From the NCBI RefSeq assembly GCF_001613795.1, contig NZ_LPVZ01000024.1, positions 124,001-188,000 on the forward strand: DNA of 64,000 nucleotides, in the 5' to 3' direction. The position numbers and the translations under genes are program-made. Every line of letters starts with the position of its first letter. The first letter of the stretch is position 1. This document shows, piece by piece, positions 8,330 to 15,768 of the stretch. The notes beneath the pieces were generated by a model. That model searched no databases. It worked only from the letters and a program-made list of their open reading frames with translations, and was not told the origin of the DNA. The DNA is from Thalassospira sp. MCCC 1A01148 (GTDB taxonomy: Bacteria > Pseudomonadota > Alphaproteobacteria > Rhodospirillales > Thalassospiraceae).

Positions 8330-9038
8330 TATCAAAAACCTGTCTGTGTCCTATGGCAAGCACGCCGCCCTTCGCGAAGTCGACCTTACTGTCGACCGTG
8401 GCGAGATCGTTGTCATGCTGGGTGCCAATGGCGCAGGCAAAAGCAGCCTGCTCAAAGCCTGCGCGGGTTTGATCACACCCCATGACGGCACCCACATTGA
8501 TCTTTCTGGCAACGAACTGACCGCCCTTTCGGCGCACAAGATTGTCGAAACGGGACTTGCCCTTGTCCCGGAAGGGCGCGGCATTTTCGGCGAACTGACC
8601 GTTCGTGAGAACCTTGCGCTTGGCGCCTTTGCCAAACGAGCACGGGCGGCTGAAAAGCAAAACCTTGATCGCGTTATTGATTTGTTCCCGAAGCTGGCTG
8701 AACGACTTGATCAGGCGGCTCGTACCATGAGTGGTGGCGAACAGCAGATGGTGGCCATTGGCCGTGCGCTGATGTCCAACCCGGATATTCTTCTGCTTGA
8801 TGAGCCATCCCTTGGCTTGTCGCCGATCATGACCGGGGAATTGTTCAAGGCCCTTGCAGCCATTCGTAAAACCGGGGTTGGTGTGCTTCTGGTAGAACAG
8901 AACGCCCATCAATCCCTTGCCATATCAGATCGGGGATACCTGATCGAAAACGGGGCCATAACCGGGCAAGATACCGCCAAGGCCCTGCAATCCGACCCGG
9001 CTGTGCAAAAGGCATTCCTTGGCCTTGGGGCTGCGTGA
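8322..9038 (+). CDS. LivF-type ABC transporter ATP-binding protein
   Basis: A 238-residue ATPase with Walker A GANGAGKSS, canonical signature MSGGEQQMVAIGRALM, Walker B LLLDEPSLGLSP and switch histidine after VEQNAH. The start at 8322 gives the usual LivF opening MLDIKNLSVSYGKHAALREV and overlaps the previous stop by eight bases. Because its partner has an irregular signature motif, this subunit supplies the fully canonical signature of the heterodimer. Confidence 0.92.
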   Translation: MLDIKNLSVSYGKHAALREVDLTVDRGEIVVMLGANGAGKSSLLKACAGLITPHDGTHIDLSGNELTALSAHKIVETGLALVPEGRGIFGELTVRENLALGAFAKRARAAEKQNLDRVIDLFPKLAERLDQAARTMSGGEQQMVAIGRALMSNPDILLLDEPSLGLSPIMTGELFKALAAIRKTGVGVLLVEQNAHQSLAISDRGYLIENGAITGQDTAKALQSDPAVQKAFLGLGAA

Positions 9039-9090
9039 TGCAGCCTTTCGCCACCGCACAGCAACCCACAAGAAAGTCAGGAGAAACGTC

Positions 9091-10548
9091 ATGAACGACA
9101 CGAAATTGTTGATCAACAATCAGGACGTCAATGCGTCCAACAATCGTACTTTTGAACGCAAGAACCCGGTCACCGGTGAAGTTGCGACTGTGGCTGCTGC
9201 GGCCAATGCCGCCGATGCCCGCAAGGCGGCGGATGCAGCTGCCGCGGCCTTCCCGGAATGGTCAAAAATGGGGCCCGGCGCGCGGCGCAAGATCCTGCTC
9301 AAGGCTGCCGACATCATGGAAGCCAAGGGTGACGAATTCGGCCAGCTGGTTCTCGATGAAACCGGCAGCACGCGCATGTGGGGAGGTTTTAACGCCCACC
9401 TTGCCGCCAACATGCTGCGCGAAGCCGGTGGCATGACCACCCAAATTCAGGGCGATGTCATTCCGTCTGACACGCCAGGCCTGATGGCCATGGGCATTCG
9501 CCAACCGGTTGGCGTTGTTCTGGGTATCGCACCATGGAACGCGCCGGTGATTCTTGGCACGCGCGCGATTGCCATGCCGCTTGCATGCGGCAACACCGTC
9601 ATCCTTAAGGCGTCCGAACTCTGCCCGGCCCTGCATCGCCTGATCGGTGATTGCCTGGTCGAGGCCGGCGCACCGGAAGGCGTTGTAAACGTCGTGACCA
9701 ATGCGCCTGAAGACGCCCCGGAAATCGTTGAAACCCTGATTGCCCATCCGGCCGTGCGTCGCATCAACTTTACCGGCTCGACCCGCGTTGGGCGCATCAT
9801 CGCCAAACTCGGCGCAGAACACCTTAAACCGGTTCTGCTTGAACTGGGTGGCAAGGCACCATTCCTCGTGCTTGACGATGCCGACCTTGACGAAGCGGTC
9901 AATGGTGCTGCCTTCGGTGCCTATATGAACCAGGGCCAGATTTGCATGTCGACCGAACGTCTGATCGTTGACAATGCGGTTGCCGATGACTTTGTTGCCA
10001 AACTGGCCGCCAAGGCCAAAACACTCACCGCTGGCGATCCGGCCAAGGCCGAAAACATCCTTGGCGGTGTTGTCAGTGTCGAGGCGGTCAATCGCATCGA
10101 GGAACTGGTCGAAGACGCCGTTTCCAAGGGTGCGAAACTGGTTGCCGGTTCTGGCAAGGCCAAGGATGGCGTGTTGATGGATGCGACCCTGCTTGATCAT
10201 GTGACACCGGCGATGAAAATCTATTCCGAGGAAAGCTTCGGTCCGATTTGTGTCGTTATTCGTGCTGGCGATGAAGACGAGGCTGTGCGCATCGCCAATG
10301 ACAGCGAATATGGTCTTTCCTCAGCGGTCTTCTCGACCAACATTCCGCGTGCGATGGAAGTTGCCAAACGCATTGAAAGCGGCATCTGCCACATCAACAG
10401 CCCGACCGTTCAGGACGAGGCACAGATGCCGTTTGGTGGTGTGAAGTCTTCGGGCTATGGCCGTTTCGGTTCACAGGCATCGATTGATGAATTCACCGAA
10501 ATGCGCTGGATCACGGTTCAGAGCGGCAAGCGCCACTACCCGTTCTAA
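9091..10548 (+). CDS. NAD(P)-dependent aldehyde dehydrogenase (aromatic-aldehyde-type)
   Basis: A 485-residue member of the aldehyde dehydrogenase superfamily. Start at 9091 is preceded by CAGGAGAAA. The cofactor motif GFTGSTRVG region (INFTGSTRVGR), the general-base glutamate in LELGGKAPFLVL and the catalytic cysteine C285 in GQICMS are all present. Overall composition and the segment GIAPWNAPVILGTRAIAMPLACGNTVILKASE resemble salicylaldehyde, vanillin and benzaldehyde dehydrogenases. As the last gene of the Liv-type operon (52 bases after the ATPase gene) it probably oxidises an aldehyde imported by, or derived from the ligand of, the transporter. Substrate assignment is inference. Confidence 0.88.
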   Translation: MNDTKLLINNQDVNASNNRTFERKNPVTGEVATVAAAANAADARKAADAAAAAFPEWSKMGPGARRKILLKAADIMEAKGDEFGQLVLDETGSTRMWGGFNAHLAANMLREAGGMTTQIQGDVIPSDTPGLMAMGIRQPVGVVLGIAPWNAPVILGTRAIAMPLACGNTVILKASELCPALHRLIGDCLVEAGAPEGVVNVVTNAPEDAPEIVETLIAHPAVRRINFTGSTRVGRIIAKLGAEHLKPVLLELGGKAPFLVLDDADLDEAVNGAAFGAYMNQGQICMSTERLIVDNAVADDFVAKLAAKAKTLTAGDPAKAENILGGVVSVEAVNRIEELVEDAVSKGAKLVAGSGKAKDGVLMDATLLDHVTPAMKIYSEESFGPICVVIRAGDEDEAVRIANDSEYGLSSAVFSTNIPRAMEVAKRIESGICHINSPTVQDEAQMPFGGVKSSGYGRFGSQASIDEFTEMRWITVQSGKRHYPF

Positions 10549-10562
10549 GCCACAAGAAGTGC

Positions 10563-10592
10563 AAGACCGTGCGGAACACCCGCGCGGTCTTC
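10563..10592 (+). terminator. Stem-loop after the aldehyde dehydrogenase gene
   Basis: AGACCGTGCGG pairs with CCGCGCGGTCT with one internal T-G wobble or mismatch; followed by TCTCGTTATT. First of three hairpins in the 167-base gap before the convergent DUF188 gene. Confidence 0.55.
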
Positions 10593-10621
10593 TCGTTATT
10601 CTGGGATACGCAGGGGGGAAG

Positions 10622-10657
10622 CCTGATTTGTGAGAATTGTTCCCTCACCAAATCAGG
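10622..10657. repeat. Inverted repeat between convergent genes
   Basis: CCTGATTTG-TGAG (10622-10634) and CTCA-C-CAAATCAGG (10644-10657) pair around a 9-base loop with a single bulged C. No T-tract, so it is not a standard terminator. Confidence 0.45.
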
Positions 10658-10665
10658 ACCTGTGT

Positions 10666-10705
10666 GCGGGCCGTCAGATGCGTCATCTGGCGGCCCGCTT
10701 TTTAT
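10666..10705 (+). terminator. Strong intrinsic terminator closing the Liv operon
   Basis: GCGGGCCG-T-CAGATG pairs with CATCTG-G-CGGCCCGC and is followed directly by TTTTTAT, a canonical Rho-independent terminator on the plus strand, ten bases before the stop of the convergent gene. Confidence 0.85.
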
Positions 10706-10715
10706 AATGAGCAGA

Positions 10716-11189
10716 TCAGGCGCGCAGAACGGCCTGTATCAATACTTCAAGTGCGCTTGAAAATTTTGACCGGTCTTTCTGGGTAAAGGCGGCATTTCGC
10801 CCCTGCTCGCCGGTAACTTCGCGCATATGGGCAGCGATTTCACGGCCTGCCAGCGCATTGCCAATATTGGCCTCGGTAAATTCTTGACCATTGGCCTTCA
10901 GGACGCGGGCACCGATTTCGATCCCGCGCGATGCCAGCGGAATATCATTGGTAATGATCACATCACGTGCGCGCGCGTTTTCCGCAATCCAGTCATCGGC
11001 GGCATCGGGTTCCGGTGGGACAATCACGATTTTGATCAAAGGATTGCGTGACGGGCGAATGCCGCCGTTTGATACCATGATCATCTCGATCCGGTGGCGT
11101 TCAGCCACGCGTTCGCACTCTGCCTTGACCGGGCAGGCATCGGCATCAACCAGCAAACGGGGGCGGGTGTTTTCAGTATTTTCGTTCAT
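10716..11189 (-). CDS. yaiI: YaiI/YqxD family (DUF188) protein
   Basis: A 157-residue protein beginning MNENTENTRPRLLVDADACPVKAE. The opening VDADACPVK, the later GADDWIAENARARDVIITNDIPLA-like stretch (DAADDWIAENA, VIITNDIPLASR) and the loop ARVLKANGQEFTEANI define the UPF0178/YaiI family, which has a PIN-like fold with conserved acidic residues and may be a nuclease; no function is established. ATG at 11189 is preferred over an upstream TTG at 11213. It is followed on the minus strand by nothing co-directional and lies downstream of the MFS gene. Confidence 0.85.
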   Translation of the reverse strand: MNENTENTRPRLLVDADACPVKAECERVAERHRIEMIMVSNGGIRPSRNPLIKIVIVPPEPDAADDWIAENARARDVIITNDIPLASRGIEIGARVLKANGQEFTEANIGNALAGREIAAHMREVTGEQGRNAAFTQKDRSKFSSALEVLIQAVLRA

Positions 11190-11230
11190 GCCGCGATAAT
11201 CGCCGGGACGCAACCAAAGTCAAGCCATCA

Positions 11231-12472
11231 TCAACCCGGCCGGACCGGGTCCGAATGCTTTGCATCGCGCATCACGGCCAAAACCACTGCCCCGACAAAG
11301 GCAAACGCGCAGGCCATCAAAACGGTTGTCTGGAAATCAAAGGCACTGGCAACCACCCCGGTCAAAAGGTTGCCGATCAACCCGCCAACAAACAGCGTGC
11401 TGACATAGTAACTTGTCGCAACGCCGGGCTGATCGGTGGCGAAGTTTTGAACGAATGTCATGCTGATTCCGGCAAAGATACCGTAATAGATACCATCAAG
11501 GGCGGCGAGTGCGAGGACATCTACAAGGGTGGTCGCCTGATAAATCAGGCCAAAGAAAACCGCGCCCAGAAGGGCCGCGATCAGCATGCCTTTGCGCTCT
11601 CCCGTGTGTTTGATGAGCGAAGCACAGAAATAGATCACGACGACCTCAACAAAGCACTTCACGGTCAGCGCGAAGCCCGCCGAAGACGCGATCAAGCCAA
11701 GCTCGGTCGAGAAATAAAGCGGCATGGCCGAGACAAACACCACATTGGCCGCCCCGATAAAAAACACCGGCACACAGGCAAGCAAAAGCCCGACATTCAG
11801 CGGCACCTTACCACCCTGCGCCAGACTGTTGGGATGATGGGTTTTGAAGGCATTGGGCACGGTTAGCAGACAGATCGCAAACCAGATCAATGCCAACCCG
11901 GCAATGGCGTAATAGGTCGCCGAAAACCCGAATGCGCCATAAAAGGATAACGCCGCCGCTGGCCCGACCATCCAGCCAAGTGACGTCTGCATGCGCAGGA
12001 AGCCATTGAATTTGATGACGTCACGTTTTGTCTGTTCGGCAAACAAGCGGCCAAAGCTATACATCACCGAAAGCGCACCCGCCCCGACCCCAAGCAGGAC
12101 CGAAACAACCGCCAGATAAATCCAATAAACCTGAAACGTCGCGAGCATGACCATCCCGGCGGTGAAACACAGGATGCTGGTCACCAATAAAATCTTGACC
12201 GGAATACCGCGATCAATCGCACGGCCAAATGTGCGGTTGGCAAGTAACGTGACGCTGACCTGAACAATCATCACCATGCTGAGCTTCCATGGCGGCTCCC
12301 CAAGGCCTTCGACCACGTAAAGCCCTGCCAAGGGCACCGCCCCGGATGACGTAAAAGCCCCCATCAAAAGCAGCCCCAACACCAGAAACGGATACCGGTC
12401 CAGCATCGCGACAACGGGACCATTACCGTTTGTCACATCGGTCTGTGTTGGGGATGTAGCATCATTATCCAT
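11231..12472 (-). CDS. MFS transporter, sugar-efflux (SetA/SotA)-like
   Basis: A 413-residue membrane protein with about twelve hydrophobic segments. The family fit is to sugar efflux and related major-facilitator proteins: an early helix with SSGAVPLAGLYVVEGLG, the loop NRTFGRAIDRGIPVK in the place of the MFS A-motif, the R-rich GFLRMQTSLGWMVGPAAA helix typical of SetA/B, and AALDGIYYGIFAGISMTFVQNFA in the second half. Start at ATG 12472 is chosen because residues added by the upstream frame are not membrane-like. Substrate unknown; possibly efflux of sugars or analogues. Confidence 0.8.
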   Translation of the reverse strand: MDNDATSPTQTDVTNGNGPVVAMLDRYPFLVLGLLLMGAFTSSGAVPLAGLYVVEGLGEPPWKLSMVMIVQVSVTLLANRTFGRAIDRGIPVKILLVTSILCFTAGMVMLATFQVYWIYLAVVSVLLGVGAGALSVMYSFGRLFAEQTKRDVIKFNGFLRMQTSLGWMVGPAAALSFYGAFGFSATYYAIAGLALIWFAICLLTVPNAFKTHHPNSLAQGGKVPLNVGLLLACVPVFFIGAANVVFVSAMPLYFSTELGLIASSAGFALTVKCFVEVVVIYFCASLIKHTGERKGMLIAALLGAVFFGLIYQATTLVDVLALAALDGIYYGIFAGISMTFVQNFATDQPGVATSYYVSTLFVGGLIGNLLTGVVASAFDFQTTVLMACAFAFVGAVVLAVMRDAKHSDPVRPG

Positions 12473-12593
12473 CGGCACGATCAGATCCTGGAGGTTGCAC
12501 GACCATCCGATCCTTCTAGCGCCTTGTTCTGAAATCACTAAGCCTTTCCGGCCCCTGGAAAGAAGATGTCACAAAAGCATCATCCAGACCGGC

Positions 12594-12635
12594 GGAAAAA
12601 ACAAAACCCCCACCCGGTTTCCCGGATGGGGGTTT
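12594..12635 (-). terminator. Intrinsic terminator of the cold-shock gene
   Basis: On the minus strand AAACCCCCA-T-CCGG pairs with CCGG-G-TGGGGGTTT and is followed by TGTTTTTTCC, 40 bases beyond the cspA-type stop codon. Confidence 0.85.
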
Positions 12636-12674
12636 CGTTAATACGGTGTCCTTCACAAGGAAGGACAAGCCGAA

Positions 12675-12884
12675 TTAGGCAGCGGTCAGGTCATCAGCCG
12701 AAACGCGACCCGAACGGGAGTCGGTGCGCAGTTCGTAGTTGATTTTGTCGCCTTCCTGCGGGTGGCCCATGCCAGCGCGTTCTACAGCGCTGATGTGCAG
12801 GAATACGTCATTTCCGCCTTCGTCCGGCTGAATGAAACCAAAACCTTTAGTTGCGTTGAACCATTTAACGGTACCAGTTGCCAT
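12675..12884 (-). CDS. cspA: Cold-shock domain protein (CspA family)
   Basis: A 69-residue single cold-shock domain. RNP1 (KGFGFIQP) and RNP2 (DVFLHISAV) single-strand-nucleic-acid-binding motifs are both visible after the canonical opening MATGTVKWFNATKGFGF. The ATG at 12884 is preceded by AGGAGAT. Csp proteins melt RNA secondary structure. The gene lies 80 bases downstream of, and in the same direction as, the DEAD-box helicase gene, a functional pairing often seen for cold adaptation; it has its own terminator and probably its own promoter. Confidence 0.95.
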   Translation of the reverse strand: MATGTVKWFNATKGFGFIQPDEGGNDVFLHISAVERAGMGHPQEGDKINYELRTDSRSGRVSADDLTAA

Positions 12885-12964
12885 CTTTAAATCTCCTATC
12901 GAGTATTGATTGGCGTTGTGACACACCCCGCGTGGGTGCGCCTATTTTTGTTCGGTCAATCAAA

Positions 12965-14743
12965 TCAGGCGCGGTCACGCCGTCTCTGATTGTCCGAGGA
13001 AGTCTTGTGGCCTCCGCCGCCCGGCTGCCCGCCAGACTGGGATCCACGATGATTGCGGTTACGGTTTGCACCGCCGCTTTTACCTTGCGGTCTGGCATTC
13101 CGGGGACCTCTGCCCCCATTGCCATTCGCGCGGCGTTCTTCGGTGCTGCCCATAAAAGACAAACCGGAAGAAATTGAATTGTCGCCCTTTGACTGATCGC
13201 GACGATTGCCATCAGACGAGACACGCTTGGTCGGGCGTTTACGTCCGTCGTTGGAACGCGCACCATTTTCGGCGCCGTTGCCACGATCATTGGCGGATTT
13301 CGATTTCAGGCCACCCTTGTAGCGGCTTTTGGATTTTTCAAGCGCCGGGTTGGTCGCAGCTTGATCGCCAGAAGCAGCTTCGGCATTGCGGCCACCTTCG
13401 CCTTCGCGGCGCGGATTGGACTTGCCAGCTGCATCATTACGATCACGACGCGGTGCATTGCCACGTGCGTCTTGACGCTGACCACGACCATTGCCGCGGT
13501 TCCCACCAGCAGCACGACCACCGTTGCCACGACCCTGGCCACCGCCATTATTGCGGCGACCCTTGTTGGCTTCGCGTGCGATCTCGGACTGTGCTTCCTG
13601 CTCGGCAGCGGCCTTGGCATCACGACGATCAATGACGGGGATCGATTGACGGGTGGTTTTTTCAATATCGCGCAGAAGACCACGTTCCTCGTCATCACAA
13701 AAGGCGATGGCGGTACCACTTGCACCGCCGCGGGCGGTACGACCGATACGGTGCACATAGCTTTCCGGAACGTTCGGAAGTTCGAAGTTTACAACGTGGC
13801 TCACGCTATCAACATCAATACCGCGGGCGGCGATATCGGTTGCAACAAGCACACCGATCTGACCGTCCTTAAAGGCATTAAGCGCACGTTCACGCTGGTT
13901 CTGGCTTTTATTGCCGTGAATGGCAGCCGCACTGATTTTGTTGGCTTCCAGATGGCGTGCCACACGATCCGCCCCGCGCTTGGTGCGGGTAAAGACGAGG
14001 GTACGTTTGAAAACCGGATTATCAAGAAGCTCTGCCAGAAGCTGGCGCTTGCGGGTCCGTTCGATCAGGTAAACCGACTGTTCGACACGTTCCTGGGTGG
14101 TGGCAACCGGGGTTACCGACACCTTGACCGGGTCAGACAGCATATCACCTGCAAGCTGACCAATCTGTCCTGGCATGGTGGCCGAGAAGAACAGGTTCTG
14201 ACGGTCGCGCGGCAACATCTTGATGATACGCTTGATCGGCGGCAAGAAGCCAAGATCAAGCATGTGATCGGCTTCATCAAGCACAACCACTTCAACATGT
14301 TTAAGGCTCAGCTTGCCGCTATCAACATGGTCGAGCAAACGACCAGGTGTCGCGACAAGAACCTCGACACCGGGGTTAATTGCCTTGATCTGCGGACCCG
14401 GGGCAACGCCACCAACAACGACAGCGGTGCGCACATTCAAAAAGCGGCCATAGGCACGGAAACTGTCGCCAATCTGGGCGGCAAGCTCACGCGTTGGCGC
14501 AAGAACAAGCACACGGCATGCCCCTTTGGGCGTGCGGGTCTCGGATTTGGAAAGACGGTCAAGGATAGGCAGCGCAAACGCCGCCGTCTTGCCGGTACCG
14601 GTCTGGGCGATCCCAAGCAGGTCTTTGCCTTCAAGAAGCGATGGGATCGACTGTTCTTGGATCGGGGTCGGCGCGTCATAGCCTTCTTGAGCAAGCGCGC
14701 GCAGGACCGGCTCGGCCAGGCCGAGTTCGGAAAACTGGGTCAA
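12965..14743 (-). CDS. DEAD-box ATP-dependent RNA helicase (RhlE-like) with RG/NR-rich tail
   Basis: A 592-residue helicase. Residues 1-210 carry the Q-motif (FSELGLAEPVLRALAQEGYDAPTPIQEQSIP), motif I AQTGTGKT, motif Ia PTRELAAQI, motif II DEAD (VVLDEADHMLDLGF) and motif III SAT; residues 215-370 carry motifs IV-VI including TDIAARGIDV and HRIGRTARGG. The remaining ~200 residues are disordered, rich in Arg, Gly, Asn and Ser (many RGN/GGN blocks), like the RNA-binding tails of RhlE and related helicases. It acts in ribosome assembly or RNA turnover. The same-strand csp gene follows. Confidence 0.93.
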   Translation of the reverse strand: MTQFSELGLAEPVLRALAQEGYDAPTPIQEQSIPSLLEGKDLLGIAQTGTGKTAAFALPILDRLSKSETRTPKGACRVLVLAPTRELAAQIGDSFRAYGRFLNVRTAVVVGGVAPGPQIKAINPGVEVLVATPGRLLDHVDSGKLSLKHVEVVVLDEADHMLDLGFLPPIKRIIKMLPRDRQNLFFSATMPGQIGQLAGDMLSDPVKVSVTPVATTQERVEQSVYLIERTRKRQLLAELLDNPVFKRTLVFTRTKRGADRVARHLEANKISAAAIHGNKSQNQRERALNAFKDGQIGVLVATDIAARGIDVDSVSHVVNFELPNVPESYVHRIGRTARGGASGTAIAFCDDEERGLLRDIEKTTRQSIPVIDRRDAKAAAEQEAQSEIAREANKGRRNNGGGQGRGNGGRAAGGNRGNGRGQRQDARGNAPRRDRNDAAGKSNPRREGEGGRNAEAASGDQAATNPALEKSKSRYKGGLKSKSANDRGNGAENGARSNDGRKRPTKRVSSDGNRRDQSKGDNSISSGLSFMGSTEERRANGNGGRGPRNARPQGKSGGANRNRNHRGSQSGGQPGGGGHKTSSDNQRRRDRA

Positions 14744-15002
14744 ATAATGATAACTCGTGGATTAGAGGCTGCAGACAGCTGGGAAATGTCCCGGAAAAAT
14801 AAAGTAATCAGGTCTGCGCCTTGCAGTTCTGGAAGCATCCGCGTAGCTGGACACCTCAATGCGTTCTTAGGTCAATCACTCGACAGTAGGGTCTTTTAAT
14901 TCCCTCTACGCTTCTGGAGCGATCAAATATCGACCTCACCATGCGCAGAGTTTTATCCCCTTGTCAAACGGGATATTTGTTACAGCCCCGCGTTTTACGC
15001 AC
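14744..15002. promoter_or_regulatory. Upstream region of the helicase gene
   Basis: Gap of 323 bases (14744-15066) between the helicase start and the stop of the NPC-repeat gene. It should hold the helicase promoter and a long leader; I see no convincing structure or consensus in it except the hairpin at 15003-15035. Cold-inducible genes often have long leaders, but nothing here proves that. Confidence 0.3.
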
Positions 15003-15035
15003 AACGGCACGGCAGATTTGCACTGCCGTGCCGTT
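15003..15035 (-). terminator. 13-bp stem-loop after the NPC-repeat gene
   Basis: AACGGCACGGCAG and its exact complement CTGCCGTGCCGTT flank a 7-base loop, 32 bases past the stop codon. It lacks a good U-tract on the minus strand, so it may end transcription weakly or protect the mRNA 3-prime end. Confidence 0.6.
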
Positions 15036-15066
15036 AAAACCTCAGAACCACCGGGCCGTTTTGGCG

Positions 15067-15768
15067 TCAATACGCCGCACACGGGTTCCCCGCGCCACAT
15101 GGATTATAGGCTGCACAGGGATTGGTTGCGGCACACGGATTGGCAACCGCCGGCGCACATGGGGACGCCGCACAGGGCGCCGCAGCGCATGGGTTAAAAG
15201 CAGCACACGGATTCCCCGCCGCACAGGGACTGCCAGCCGAGCAAGGATTATATGCCGCACAAGGGTTGGCGCTGCACGGTGCTGCCGCGCACGGATTTAC
15301 CGAGCGAACCCCGCTTGGGCTGAAGGCCCCGCACGGGCTACTGACATTTCCCGCGCCGCAAGGATTATAGGCGGCACATGGATTGGCAGAACACGGACTT
15401 GCAGCACATGGACTTGCAGCACACGGATTCGCAGCGCAGGGATTATAGCCAGCGCCGCAAGGGTTACCCGCACACGGGTTGGCCGCACACGGATTATATC
15501 CCGCACCACATGGATTCGCACCGCACGGGTTATACCCGGCCGCGCATGGGTTGGCTGAACAAGGGTTCGCGGCACAAGGGTTCGCGGCACAAGGGTTTGC
15601 GGCGCACGGGTTGGCACCACACGGATTGCTGCCCGCACCCGGAAGTTTGACCGGGACCGGATTGGCAACAGCCGGGATGTTTGCGGTGTGGCTATAGTGA
15701 TCAAGCGCAACGGCACCGGTTGCCGCAAGGAACACTGCGCCAAACAGAAGTGTGTTTTTCTCGCTCAT
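15067..15768 (-). CDS. Exported Cys-rich protein built of Asn-Pro-Cys pentapeptide repeats
   Basis: A 233-residue protein of a kind I cannot assign to any named family. Residues 6-22 (TLLFGAVFLAATGAVAL) form a hydrophobic export signal or anchor. A short linker is followed from residue 48 to the end by repeats of the type N-P-C-A-A, N-P-C-G-A, S-P-C-A-A and A-P-C-S-A. I count 31 cysteines, every one preceded by proline, most spaced exactly five residues apart, with Tyr or Phe inserted now and then (AAYNPC, AGYNPC). There is almost no charge beyond the N-terminal region. The start codon overlaps the stop of the YeeE/YedE transporter gene as ATGA, so it is translationally coupled to a sulfur transporter and lies two genes from an exported rhodanese. 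Possible roles, all inference: a thiol/persulfide store, a metal-binding protein, or a disulfide-cross-linked envelope protein. Confidence 0.8.
   Translation of the reverse strand: MSEKNTLLFGAVFLAATGAVALDHYSHTANIPAVANPVPVKLPGAGSNPCGANPCAANPCAANPCAANPCSANPCAAGYNPCGANPCGAGYNPCAANPCAGNPCGAGYNPCAANPCAASPCAASPCSANPCAAYNPCGAGNVSSPCGAFSPSGVRSVNPCAAAPCSANPCAAYNPCSAGSPCAAGNPCAAFNPCAAAPCAASPCAPAVANPCAATNPCAAYNPCGAGNPCAAY
15070..15627 (-). repeat. 15-bp tandem repeat array encoding the N-P-C pentapeptides
   Basis: The coding sequence is a degenerate 15-base tandem array. Adjacent units around 15557-15610 are nearly identical (minus-strand core CCTTGTGCCGCG), whereas others differ mainly at third positions. 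The pattern implies growth by unequal crossing-over or slippage under selection to keep Pro-Cys. Confidence 0.85.

Noticed and set aside
9262-10200. A 312-codon frame opposite the aldehyde dehydrogenase gene
   Set aside because: The plus-strand frame carries the catalytic Cys/Glu motifs; the antisense frame has no start signal or domain.
13361-14899. A 512-codon open frame on the plus strand opposite the RNA helicase gene
   Set aside because: It mirrors a gene with full DEAD-box motifs; composition is that of an antisense shadow in GC-rich DNA and no family features appear in its translation.
15070-15627. Regular short repeats that could be taken for a CRISPR array
   Set aside because: The period is 15 bases without unique spacers, and the array is in frame within a protein with an export signal; it is a coding tandem repeat.
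14941-15697. Several open frames on the plus strand across the repeat array
   Set aside because: A 15-base repeat leaves many frames open by its periodicity. Only the minus-strand frame has a signal-like N-terminus, a coupled start and constant Pro-Cys.
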